Assembly: GCA_903837255.1 (NCBI GenBank) | Contig: CAILTZ010000753.1 | Location: forward strand, 1 to 10,535 | Length of the DNA stretch: 10,535 nt | From: an uncultured Pirellula sp. | Lineage (GTDB): Bacteria; Planctomycetota; Planctomycetia; Pirellulales; Pirellulaceae | Direction of reading: 5' to 3' | Shown: piece by piece, positions 1-5,894 of the stretch | Layout: each line of letters begins with the position of its first letter | Numbering within the stretch: the first letter of the stretch is position 1 | Notes under the pieces: generated by a model | Seen by the model: the letters and a program-made list of their open reading frames with translations, nothing else | Database searches by the model: none | Told to the model about the DNA's origin: nothing | Position numbers and translations under genes: made by a program

Positions 1-34
1 AGATCCACTACCAGGAACGGGCTTCCTCCGTGGT

Positions 35-58
35 CTCTGTGTCTCTGTGCCTCTGTGG
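35..58. repeat. Three tandem 8-bp units, CTCTGTGT / CTCTGTGC / CTCTGTGG
   Basis: The units at 35-42, 43-50 and 51-58 differ only in the last base. They precede the 43-bp repeat by 16 bp. From memory, similar low-complexity phrases occur between genes in other genomes; this was not checked. Confidence 0.75.
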
Positions 59-74
59 TTCAAGACGGCTGCTT

Positions 75-117
75 GGCTGTTTCATCAGCGGTCCATCAGC
101 GTCCATCAGCGGTCCGG
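75..117. repeat. 43-bp direct repeat, copy A
   Basis: This block is identical over 43 bp to 918-960, on the other side of the toxin-antitoxin genes and in the same orientation. Each copy starts GGCTGTTTC and continues with three near-identical units: ATCAGCGGTCC (84-94), ATCAGCGTCC (95-104) and ATCAGCGGTCC (105-115), then GG. A motif ACGGCTG lies just before both copies, at a different distance. It has no inverted ends and no transposase beside it, so it is not a recognisable insertion sequence. Confidence 0.9.
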
Positions 118-157
118 GTTGCTGCCCGGGATCCTTGGGTCTCACGCAAACACGGTC

Positions 158-448
158 CTATTGAAGCCTTGCGCGAATCCAAAGGGGATCACGCCGAGCA
201 TCGATCACGGCAATAATAGTCACAGTGCTTGCATGGAGTGAGTAGTAGAGGCAAAAAGGAAACTTCTTAGACAACGCCCTATAGCACCCATGCTCAATCT
301 CGTGGACTCCACCATACTTGGCCAGAGACTCTATATCTTCAATCATGCAGGTTCTGAAATGGTTGCCCAACCCAGACAACTGCTTTTCATAGAACCAATA
401 ACCCTCTACGATGTCGGCTTCCGCATCGGAAGTAATTTGAAGGATCAT
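158..448 (-). CDS. RelE/ParE-family toxin of a type II toxin-antitoxin module
   Basis: This 96-residue cytoplasmic protein is probably the toxin of a two-gene addiction module. What supports the family is the size, an N-terminal helical part with FYE (19-21) and GLG (26-28), and a C-terminal sheet segment with YRALSKKFPF (56-65), LYY (67-69), VTIIAVID (76-83) and ARRDP (84-88), a typical ending of RelE/ParE-like toxins. RelE relatives cut mRNA on ribosomes and ParE relatives poison gyrase; the sequence does not tell which applies. I choose the ATG at 448 rather than the longer in-frame start at 487, because it overlaps the antitoxin stop as ATGA, places the usual N-terminus of the family first, and has no ribosome site of its own, which suggests translational coupling. 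The gene lies in GC-poor sequence between 43-bp repeats. Confidence 0.85.
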   Translation of the reverse strand: MILQITSDAEADIVEGYWFYEKQLSGLGNHFRTCMIEDIESLAKYGGVHEIEHGCYRALSKKFPFCLYYSLHASTVTIIAVIDARRDPLWIRARLQ

Positions 449-663
449 TGATCGATATTCAACAACCTTGCTTTGGCATCGGACCACTCTGAAATCGACG
501 AGGTACCATCCTCAAGTCGACGTTTTCTATCACTTAGCACGTCGCGATGCCAGTCCGGCGATTTTACATCTGCTGGATCAACGCACAGACTTTGCCATAC
601 AATCTCCATAAGTTGAAACTTCTCAGCAACCGACAATGAGTCTATTTGAAAGTCAATTGACAT
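445..663 (-). CDS. Antitoxin, addiction-module component (TIGR02574/PF09720 type)
   Basis: This 72-residue protein is probably the labile partner that binds and neutralises the toxin encoded just downstream. The sequence has the hallmarks of the TIGR02574/PF09720 antitoxins: LSVAEKFQLMEIVWQSL (10-26), then SPDWH (35-39), VLSDRKRRLEDG (42-53) and a conserved tryptophan in a C-terminal helix (W60). Its length is normal for the family. The start at 663 is supported by AAGGA (672-676) 8 nt upstream. Its stop overlaps the toxin start as ATGA. Such antitoxins often repress their own operon with the toxin as co-repressor; the repeats just upstream (672-706) would be a suitable site, but no DNA-binding motif is obvious in the protein. 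Confidence 0.88.
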   Translation of the reverse strand: MSIDFQIDSLSVAEKFQLMEIVWQSLCVDPADVKSPDWHRDVLSDRKRRLEDGTSSISEWSDAKARLLNIDQ

Positions 664-706
664 AGAGTAAATCCTTGGACATTCCTTGGAGAACCAAAAC
701 CTCCAA
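664..706 (-). promoter_or_regulatory. Leader of the toxin-antitoxin operon: ribosome site and candidate operator
   Basis: Reading the plus strand, TCCTTGGA occurs at 672-679 and again at 683-690, an 11-bp period or about one helical turn. The inner copy supplies the antitoxin ribosome site (AAGGA on the minus strand, 672-676). Next to it is an inverted repeat, TTGGAG (686-691) and CTCCAA (701-706), with a 9-nt loop. A direct plus an inverted repeat at this place is what an autoregulated toxin-antitoxin operon would show. No convincing -35/-10 pair was found, so the operator role is inferred. Confidence 0.4.
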
Positions 707-719
707 AAACGGTCGACTC

Positions 720-730
720 AAGCGGTTCTA
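720..730. repeat. 11-bp direct repeat AAGCGGTTCTA, first copy (second at 990-1000)
   Basis: AAGCGGTTCTA occurs exactly at 720-730 and 990-1000. The second copy includes the stop codon of the response-regulator gene (998-1000). The copies bracket 259 bp that contain repeat copy B. They could be a duplicated target site or a recombination scar, or coincidence. Confidence 0.5.
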
Positions 731-902
731 CGATTTTTCGCACATCCTTGATGTCATGGTATCGATTTTACCCGCCAAGGTCAAATTCTACGCGATACTT
801 CCGCGTTGTCGTTTCTCTTATTCTTCTTTGCGAGCTTGGCGCGAAACTTATCCCCAAATAGCCGACGGACGGGACCGGAGTCCCATCCTACTGTCTGATT
901 AC

Positions 903-960
903 GGCTGTTTCATCGGCGGCTGTTTCATCAGCGGTCCATCAGCGTCCATCAGCGGTCCGG
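903..960. repeat. 43-bp direct repeat, copy B, with a preceding partial unit
   Basis: Positions 918-960 match copy A (75-117) exactly. Here the first 15 bp are duplicated once more in front: GGCTGTTTCATCGGC (903-917) followed by GGCTGTTTCATCAGC (918-932), one base apart. The three internal ATCAGCG(G)TCC units are at 927-937, 938-947 and 948-958. The flanks beyond the 43 bp differ from those of copy A. Confidence 0.9.
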
Positions 961-997
961 CTCTGCGGTTTTCTACTTGGCGAATCTGTAAGCGGTT

Positions 998-1432
998 CTA
1001 GGTAGACTCCGAGAGTTCCTCTCCGTCCGGAAACGGTTTCTCAAGCAATCGCTTGACATGCCCGACCAGCTCGTCCATGAGAAACGGCTTGTGAAGGTAC
1101 TCGTCGACCCCAAGCATCCGAGCATACGCCTGATGACGCTCGCCCTCGTTGCCCGTGACCATGATCACCCGGATCTGATCCCGCTGTGTCTTGCGCAAAT
1201 GCTCCAGCACCAAAAATCCACTCTGCCTGGGCATCATCATGTCCAAGACCATCAAGTCGGGCTGGTAGCTCTCTAGCTTGGTGATCCCAGCCTGTCCATC
1301 AGGCATGTGCACGACCTGATACCCCAAATTCTCCATCGCAAACTTCACCGGGGCTGCAATCTCGATGTCGTCGTCGACGATCAATATTCGAGGTGCCCGA
1401 TTCTGTTGCTTCCAAGCCGGCTCGATGGACAT
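998..1432 (-). CDS. Single-domain response regulator (CheY-like receiver)
   Basis: This 144-residue protein is a phosphoacceptor receiver domain without an output domain. The fold signature is complete: acidic pair in ILIVDDD (16-22), phosphoacceptor D64 in LMVLDMMMP (60-68), switch threonine T93 in VIMVTGNEG (89-97), and the invariant lysine in HKPF (K115, 114-117). About 14 residues precede the domain and about 20 follow it, too short for a DNA-binding domain, so it should act by protein contact or as a phosphorelay shuttle. No histidine kinase lies in the window. The start is 23 nt after the stop of the oxidoreductase gene, so the two are probably co-transcribed. There is no strong ribosome site before the ATG. 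Confidence 0.93.
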   Translation of the reverse strand: MSIEPAWKQQNRAPRILIVDDDIEIAAPVKFAMENLGYQVVHMPDGQAGITKLESYQPDLMVLDMMMPRQSGFLVLEHLRKTQRDQIRVIMVTGNEGERHQAYARMLGVDEYLHKPFLMDELVGHVKRLLEKPFPDGEELSEST

Positions 1433-1455
1433 GACGCTAGGTGCTTTCTAAGTGT

Positions 1456-3645
1456 TCAGTTGGATTCTTTGGTGATCGTGACGATGATGTTCTTGAACAT
1501 CGGCGTGCGGCTCTTGGGATCCACCACCCGCGGGACCAACACATTCGACTCCGGATAATACATCATGGCACTTCCCGAACGAATGTCTTCGTAACCCCTG
1601 GCTAAGATGTTATGCATTGCGCCGGTAGAACTCGATACCGTGACCAACTGGTCATGCTTGAAACCCATCCGCTCCAAATCGTCCGGATGCATCAAGATCA
1701 CATCCCGGCGCTCTTGATGCCGATACAAATCGGTATCCTCATAAACCACCGTGTTGAACTGGCCCTCGCTCCGCACCGTCATGAGCCTTAATTGATTGGC
1801 CGCAAGCGGGGTGATCTCGGGCAACTCGTGGACTACAAGCTGCGCTCGACCGTCCTTGGTGTTGAACCTGGCTTTGTGGAACGTCCGCCCCCCAACCTGA
1901 AACTCTTGCTTGGATTCGGCGATCTGATCGATGGCCTCATAACCAGGCACCACCTTGGATATCCAATGCCGGATGGTATTGGTCTGCTCCATCTGCTCCC
2001 AATCGATGGCCTCGGATTTGCCTAAAGTCAACTTGGCAATCTGGGCGATGACATGCACCTCGCTGCGCGGACCCGGCAGTCGCTTGGGCCCTCCGTCGCT
2101 GAGCCGCACATAATTGAACATCGACTCCTGGGTGGTCGGCTCGGGCTCTTCGTCCCTGGCCAAAACCGGCAAAACAATCGTCTCTTTTGCCAACCCGTTG
2201 GCATGCCCGGTGTTGAGCGTCGTATTGAGCATCACGAGCATGTCCAAATTCCGTAGCGCCTCGTCGGCAAACTGTGCGTCGGGATTCGAGCCATACAAAT
2301 TCCCACCTAAACACAAACCGAACTTGAGCTCACCTCGATGGGCTGCCTCGATGCAATCGAGCGTGTCGCGACCGGGTGTGGTCGGTAACTTTATCCCAAA
2401 GCTGTTCGTGAGATTTTGAAAGATCTCATCCTTGAGCTTGGGCGTCACCCCTACCGATCCGATCCCCTGGATGTTCGAGTGGCCGCGGATGGGCATGACC
2501 CCTGCCCCCTGGCGCCCGATCATCCCGCGAAGCAATGCCAAGTTGACAATCGACTGTACGTTTTGAACCCCATGCGTATGGTGCGTGATGCCCATCGTCC
2601 ACGAAAAGATCGAACCCTGGCTCTGGCAATAGACCCCAGCAAGCTCCCGAATGGTCGCTTCATCGACGCCGCTCTTGGCAACGATCTCACTCCAGGGCCG
2701 ATCGGCCAAATCGGCTAGATACTCGGCCGAGCCATTGGTGTGCTGCTGCAAATACTCTAGGTCGTGTTTACCCATCTCGACGGTCGCCTTGGCGATCCCA
2801 GTCAGCAGCGCTAGATCTCCTCCGATGTGCGGTTGCACATAATGCGTGGCGATCTTGGTCCCAAACACCATGCTGATCGGATCGCTGGGAACCTTGAATT
2901 TGATCAGCCCCAACTCCTTGATGGGATTGATCACGACGATCTTGCCACCACGCCTTCGCAGATGCATCAGGCTGGTCATCAAGCGAGGGTGGTTGCTGGG
3001 CGGATTGCCTCCGATGATGAACACCGTATCGCACTTGTCGAGGTCCTCGAGCACGACCGTGGCGGTGCTGGTCCCGAGCGTGGTTTGCAACCCTACGCCG
3101 CTGGCTTGGTGGCAGTAGTAACTGCAGTTGTTGACGTTGTTGGTCCCATACACACGAGCAAAGAGCTGCAAGAGAAAACCTGCTTCGTTGCTCGATCGTC
3201 CGCTGAAGTACCAAAACGACTGCTCGGGCTTGAGCTCTTTGAGCTTGGCACTGATACGTCCAAAAGCTTCGGTCCAGGTGATCGGGCGGTAGTTGGCTTT
3301 GCCGTGCTCATAGAGGACAGGTTGAATCAATCGCCCGCTGGTCTCAAGCTGCCGCGGGGTCCATCGACTCATCTGGGGAAGGGCGAACTTGGACCAGAAA
3401 TCGGCCGTGATCGCCGGTTGCATGTCGGCAGCCATGGCTTGCAAGGATTTCTTGCAGACCTCTGGGAACGAGCCGTGCTCGTTGACCATCCCGCCGTGCT
3501 GGCCCCCCATGCCAAGGGCACAGGTCTTGCAGGCGTTTCGCGACCGCAAGGCCTTGTACATCTTCCAAATTCCGCCGGATTCGAAACCCTTGCGAAACGT
3601 GTATCGAACGGCTTGCCAGCCTCCGCCAGCTTTGAGTCGTCTCAT
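1456..3645 (-). CDS. Molybdopterin oxidoreductase, FdhF/YdeP-like (formate dehydrogenase alpha-related)
   Basis: This 729-residue protein belongs to the bis-MGD molybdo/tungsto-enzyme superfamily and is closest to the FdhF/YdeP (TIGR01701) group. An N-terminal segment carries C39-x2-C42 and C64, where a [4Fe-4S] cluster sits in formate dehydrogenases, but the third cysteine of the classical C-x2-C-x3-C motif is M46. C178-H179, within NCSYYCHQASGVGL (173-186), aligns with the metal-ligating Sec/Cys-His of formate dehydrogenase. GGNPPSNHPR (212-221), WTMGITHHTHG (349-359) and GAGVMPIRGHSNIQG (380-394) fit the cofactor-binding domains, and the C-terminal ~110 residues fit the dinucleotide-binding domain. 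No Tat signal is seen, so it is probably cytoplasmic. The true substrate is unknown; formate is possible but YdeP-type proteins are poorly characterised. No FdhD or electron-transfer subunit is in the window. No ribosome site is evident before the ATG, but the N-terminus looks complete. Confidence 0.9.
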   Translation of the reverse strand: MRRLKAGGGWQAVRYTFRKGFESGGIWKMYKALRSRNACKTCALGMGGQHGGMVNEHGSFPEVCKKSLQAMAADMQPAITADFWSKFALPQMSRWTPRQLETSGRLIQPVLYEHGKANYRPITWTEAFGRISAKLKELKPEQSFWYFSGRSSNEAGFLLQLFARVYGTNNVNNCSYYCHQASGVGLQTTLGTSTATVVLEDLDKCDTVFIIGGNPPSNHPRLMTSLMHLRRRGGKIVVINPIKELGLIKFKVPSDPISMVFGTKIATHYVQPHIGGDLALLTGIAKATVEMGKHDLEYLQQHTNGSAEYLADLADRPWSEIVAKSGVDEATIRELAGVYCQSQGSIFSWTMGITHHTHGVQNVQSIVNLALLRGMIGRQGAGVMPIRGHSNIQGIGSVGVTPKLKDEIFQNLTNSFGIKLPTTPGRDTLDCIEAAHRGELKFGLCLGGNLYGSNPDAQFADEALRNLDMLVMLNTTLNTGHANGLAKETIVLPVLARDEEPEPTTQESMFNYVRLSDGGPKRLPGPRSEVHVIAQIAKLTLGKSEAIDWEQMEQTNTIRHWISKVVPGYEAIDQIAESKQEFQVGGRTFHKARFNTKDGRAQLVVHELPEITPLAANQLRLMTVRSEGQFNTVVYEDTDLYRHQERRDVILMHPDDLERMGFKHDQLVTVSSSTGAMHNILARGYEDIRSGSAMMYYPESNVLVPRVVDPKSRTPMFKNIIVTITKESN

Positions 3646-3828
3646 GGTTGCTTGTTTGCTTGTTTGCGTTGGTTTCGAGTGATTAATCGAGGGACGGACC
3701 CAGCGAGTCTGGGCGGATCAATACGACCGGCATACGGGTCGCACGCATGACTGGGCTATCATGACTGGGCTATGCAGATTATAGACTCTTCGGGCCAGAA
3801 ACGGCGATAAGCTTAACAAACCAAGAGA
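3646..3828. other. Intergenic spacer upstream of the oxidoreductase gene
   Basis: This 183-nt spacer lies between two minus-strand genes and should hold the oxidoreductase promoter, but I find no clear -35/-10 pair. It holds a palindromic GATTAATC (3681-3688), a weak 5-bp stem CCCAG/CTGGG (3699-3713) and a 14-bp tandem repeat (3747-3774). Directly before the oxidoreductase start is a doubled GCTTGTTT. Confidence 0.5.
3747..3774. repeat. Two tandem 14-bp units, ATGACTGGGCTATC/G
   Basis: Units at 3747-3760 and 3761-3774 differ only in the last base. They lie about 100 nt upstream of the oxidoreductase start, where a regulator could bind, but two copies may equally be a simple slippage duplication. 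Confidence 0.7.
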
Positions 3829-4845
3829 TTATCGGAGCCAAGCTTGGATCTTTTTTGCAGATTGCTCGTCGGCTTGCTCCATGACGCTCTGGAGCGTCAC
3901 GGGGATCCCTTTTTGGTCGCTGGATTGCTGGGCGGCTTGGATGAACGCCATGATTTCGAGGGACTCTTGGCTCGATACGGGCGGCTCTCCGCCGGCGAAG
4001 AATTTTGCGATCTCGACGACCAGCGGTTCGTAGCCTTCGTACTTGGCGTCGTTCTCTAAAAAATCTGCTCCAAAAACGGTCAGCCCGTATCCTTGGGTGC
4101 CGCTGCGGATTCCGCGAAACACACCGATGCGACCGTCCTTCCAACGCCCCACAACGACGTCTGCCCCATCGGTCTTGGTCCGTGTGATCTCTTCGCAACC
4201 TACACCCATGGCTGTAAAGAGGGCTTCGACTCCGTGGATGCCGTACCAAGTCAGATCGGTGTGATGGGTCTCGAGCGAGCATGGGCTCCATGCATGTGCA
4301 CCGAGAATCTTGCGGTCTGTTTTCTCTCGATAGCGATGAATGGTGGGGGTAAATCGCAGCGAGGAGGAGGTGAACCAAGGGGTTTTGAAATGCTCTGCGA
4401 GTTTGGCGATTGCGACCGCATCGGTCAGGTCTGCGGCCAAGGGCTTGTCGATGAAGACCCGCTTGCCGGACTTGAATACCGGATAAGCTTGTTCGAGGTG
4501 TTTGCGGCCATCGAGGCTATTGAGCATCACCGCATCGACCTTCGACAGGAGCGTCTCGATCGAATCGACGATCTCGATTCCTTGGGACTGGAATTCTTTG
4601 GTGTAGTTTGGCAATCGATCGGTGCTCGATGGGATATCGGGGCTGCCTCCGGGGAACGCAGCCACGATTTTCAAGCGAGCCATCGGGCTCGTTGCCGGCG
4701 CCTCGCGCATGATCTTGAAAAACGCACCGGCATGGGAGGTGTCCAACCCGATGACTCCGACGCGGATGGTATTGGTCTGGGCGTTTGTCATGACCGAGGA
4801 GCAAATCATTGCGATCACCAAGGCCAACGGGAATACAAGACGCAT
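3829..4845 (-). CDS. Gfo/Idh/MocA-family oxidoreductase with signal peptide
   Basis: This 338-residue protein has a Rossmann-type N-terminal domain and the Gfo/Idh/MocA C-terminal domain. Members are NAD(P)-dependent dehydrogenases acting mostly on sugars, inositols and related polyols. Residues 1-22 look like a Sec signal peptide: a basic start, a hydrophobic core, and probable cleavage after TNA (20-22). Next come VGVIGLDTSH (29-38) at the nucleotide site, FIDKPLA (131-137), equivalent to the family's EKP catalytic-lysine motif, and WYGIHGVEALF (200-210) with H204 near the usual active-site position. No twin arginine is seen, which is odd, because many exported family members use the Tat route with the cofactor already bound. 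GGAG 6 nt before the ATG supports this start. The gene is 53 nt downstream of floA and may share its transcript. The substrate cannot be told. Confidence 0.88.
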   Translation of the reverse strand: MRLVFPLALVIAMICSSVMTNAQTNTIRVGVIGLDTSHAGAFFKIMREAPATSPMARLKIVAAFPGGSPDIPSSTDRLPNYTKEFQSQGIEIVDSIETLLSKVDAVMLNSLDGRKHLEQAYPVFKSGKRVFIDKPLAADLTDAVAIAKLAEHFKTPWFTSSSLRFTPTIHRYREKTDRKILGAHAWSPCSLETHHTDLTWYGIHGVEALFTAMGVGCEEITRTKTDGADVVVGRWKDGRIGVFRGIRSGTQGYGLTVFGADFLENDAKYEGYEPLVVEIAKFFAGGEPPVSSQESLEIMAFIQAAQQSSDQKGIPVTLQSVMEQADEQSAKKIQAWLR

Positions 4846-4855
4846 GGAAAGCTCC
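4846..4855 (-). promoter_or_regulatory. Ribosome binding site of the Gfo/Idh/MocA gene
   Basis: GGAG on the minus strand (4852-4855) lies 6 nt before the ATG at 4845. It is one of the few plausible Shine-Dalgarno sites in the window and fixes the start so that the signal peptide is part of the protein. Confidence 0.5.
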
Positions 4856-4898
4856 GCGGAACCCTTAGTGGGATCGAATCGAGAGGATGAGAAAAACT

Positions 4899-5894
4899 TT
4901 ATTCTTGGGTTTGGAAATGGCCGCTTCGGAAGGCTGATGCCATCGCCTTGGGAACCTCGGCTTCGGCTAGGACGAGGTTGGCTCGGTTTCGGGCGACTTC
5001 GACCTTCATGACCTGTTCTTGAGCGATGGCTTCGGCCCGGCGCTGCTCGGCTTGGGCTCGGGCCATCCGCACGTCGGCTTCTGCTTGGTCGGCCCGGAGT
5101 CGTGCTCCGATGTTTTGACCGACTTCGATGTGTGCGATATCGATCGAGACGATGGTAAAAGCGGTTTGGTTATCGAGCCCTCGTTTGAGAACGGTTCGGG
5201 CGATGAGGTTTGGGTTTTCCAGCACGGCCAAGTGGGTTTCGCTCGACCCGATTGAACTGATGATGCTCTCGCCGACGCGGGCGATGACGGTCTCTTCGGT
5301 GGCACCGCCGATGAGTTGTCCGAGGTTGGTTCGGACCGTCACTCGGGCTTTGACTTTCAGTTCGATACCATTCTTGGCGATCGCCGAGAGGAATCCAGTT
5401 GGGCTGTAGCGTGGGTCAGGGCAATCGATCACTCGGGGGTGGACCGAAGTGCGGACTGCATCGAGCACATCGCGGCCTGCAAGGTCGATCGCCGCGGCGC
5501 GGTCAAAATCTAGATCGATTCCGGCGCGGTGTGCGGCGATGATCGCGTTGAGAACGTTCATGACGTTGCCTTCGGCAAGGTAATGGGCTTCGAGGCGTTG
5601 GGTGCTGATGCCGTTTTGACGATCGATATCCAATCCGGCCTGGGCCGCCATGACCTTGGCATTGACGATGACCGACGAGCGGACTTGCCTGAAGTACATA
5701 CCGATCAAGCTTCGCATGGAGACATCCGCACCGCTCATCATGGCTTGAAGCCACAGGCTTCCGAAATTCCATAGAAGCCCTAGACAGACCAGGGCAGCCA
5801 TTGCACCGAAGACCAGCAGGACGACGAGCAAGGCCCCTTTAGAGGTGAGGTTCGAAGCGCCTTGAGCCATAAAAAACAGGGATGCGGAGAGCAT
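4899..5894 (-). CDS. floA: Flotillin-like protein FloA
   Basis: This 331-residue protein is the bacterial flotillin FloA (formerly UPF0365/YqfA, PF12127), the scaffold of membrane microdomains. Its length matches the family. A hydrophobic segment (about 21-41) anchors it, followed by a second non-polar stretch to about 53. The family core is unmistakable: VNAKVMAAQAGLDID (77-91), LEAHYLAEGNVMNVLNAI (101-118), then the segments RVTVRTNLGQLIGGATEETV and ARVGESIISSIGSSETH. The C-terminal part is rich in Ala, Glu, Arg and Gln, as in the oligomerising coiled coil of flotillins. In many genomes floA is beside an NfeD-type gene; none is seen here, though the window shows both flanks. No ribosome site precedes the ATG at 5894, and the ATG at 5870 (M9) is an alternative start. 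Its promoter should be in the 328-nt divergent spacer. Confidence 0.95.
   Translation of the reverse strand: MLSASLFFMAQGASNLTSKGALLVVLLVFGAMAALVCLGLLWNFGSLWLQAMMSGADVSMRSLIGMYFRQVRSSVIVNAKVMAAQAGLDIDRQNGISTQRLEAHYLAEGNVMNVLNAIIAAHRAGIDLDFDRAAAIDLAGRDVLDAVRTSVHPRVIDCPDPRYSPTGFLSAIAKNGIELKVKARVTVRTNLGQLIGGATEETVIARVGESIISSIGSSETHLAVLENPNLIARTVLKRGLDNQTAFTIVSIDIAHIEVGQNIGARLRADQAEADVRMARAQAEQRRAEAIAQEQVMKVEVARNRANLVLAEAEVPKAMASAFRSGHFQTQE

Larger units (their letters stand above)
1..157. other. Intergenic, repeat-rich sequence downstream of the toxin gene
   Basis: No credible gene is seen here. The stretch holds a three-unit CTCTGTG-type tandem repeat (35-58) and one copy of a 43-bp repeat (75-117). 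A short ORF can be read across it on the plus strand, but it is built from the repeats and resembles no protein I know. A 5-bp GC stem (CCGGG 114-118, CCCGG 125-129) follows the end of the toxin gene but has no T-tract, so it is at best a weak terminator. Confidence 0.6.
664..997. other. Intergenic region between the response regulator and the antitoxin
   Basis: This 334-nt stretch has no gene I would accept. A 108-codon plus-strand ORF (675-1001) crosses it but contains the repeat copy, resembles no protein and overlaps the end of the response-regulator gene. The region holds the antitoxin leader (664-706), an 11-bp direct repeat (720-730 and 990-1000), repeat copy B (918-960) with an extra partial unit in front, and a compact hairpin GGGAC-CGGA-GTCCC (871-884). 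The hairpin lies 3' of the response-regulator gene but lacks a T-tract, so it is only a weak terminator candidate. Confidence 0.6.

Noticed and set aside
114..129. Hairpin CCGGG-N6-CCCGG as a terminator of the toxin operon
   Set aside because: The stem is only 5 bp and no T-tract follows on the minus strand.
449..487. Longer toxin start at 487
   Set aside because: It would add 13 residues encoded within the antitoxin gene and lose the ATGA stop-start overlap typical of such operons.
75..960. Reading the two 43-bp repeats as a CRISPR or as ends of an insertion sequence
   Set aside because: There are only two copies about 840 bp apart, in direct orientation, with genes between them, no spacers, no terminal inverted repeats and no transposase or cas gene.
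675..1001. A 108-codon plus-strand ORF in the intergenic region before the antitoxin
   Set aside because: It includes repeat copy B and the duplicated 15-bp unit, resembles no known protein, and starts inside the antitoxin leader on the opposite strand.
2827..3750. A 307-codon plus-strand ORF opposite the oxidoreductase gene
   Set aside because: It lies antisense to a well-supported gene, resembles no protein family, and long open antisense frames are common opposite GC-rich genes.
3779..4378. A 199-codon minus-strand ORF overlapping the Gfo/Idh/MocA gene
   Set aside because: It is an arginine-rich out-of-frame reading of that gene with no family resemblance.
4093..4890. A 265-codon plus-strand ORF opposite the Gfo/Idh/MocA gene
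   Set aside because: It is antisense to a gene with clear family motifs, has no recognisable domain, and is explained by codon bias of the real gene.
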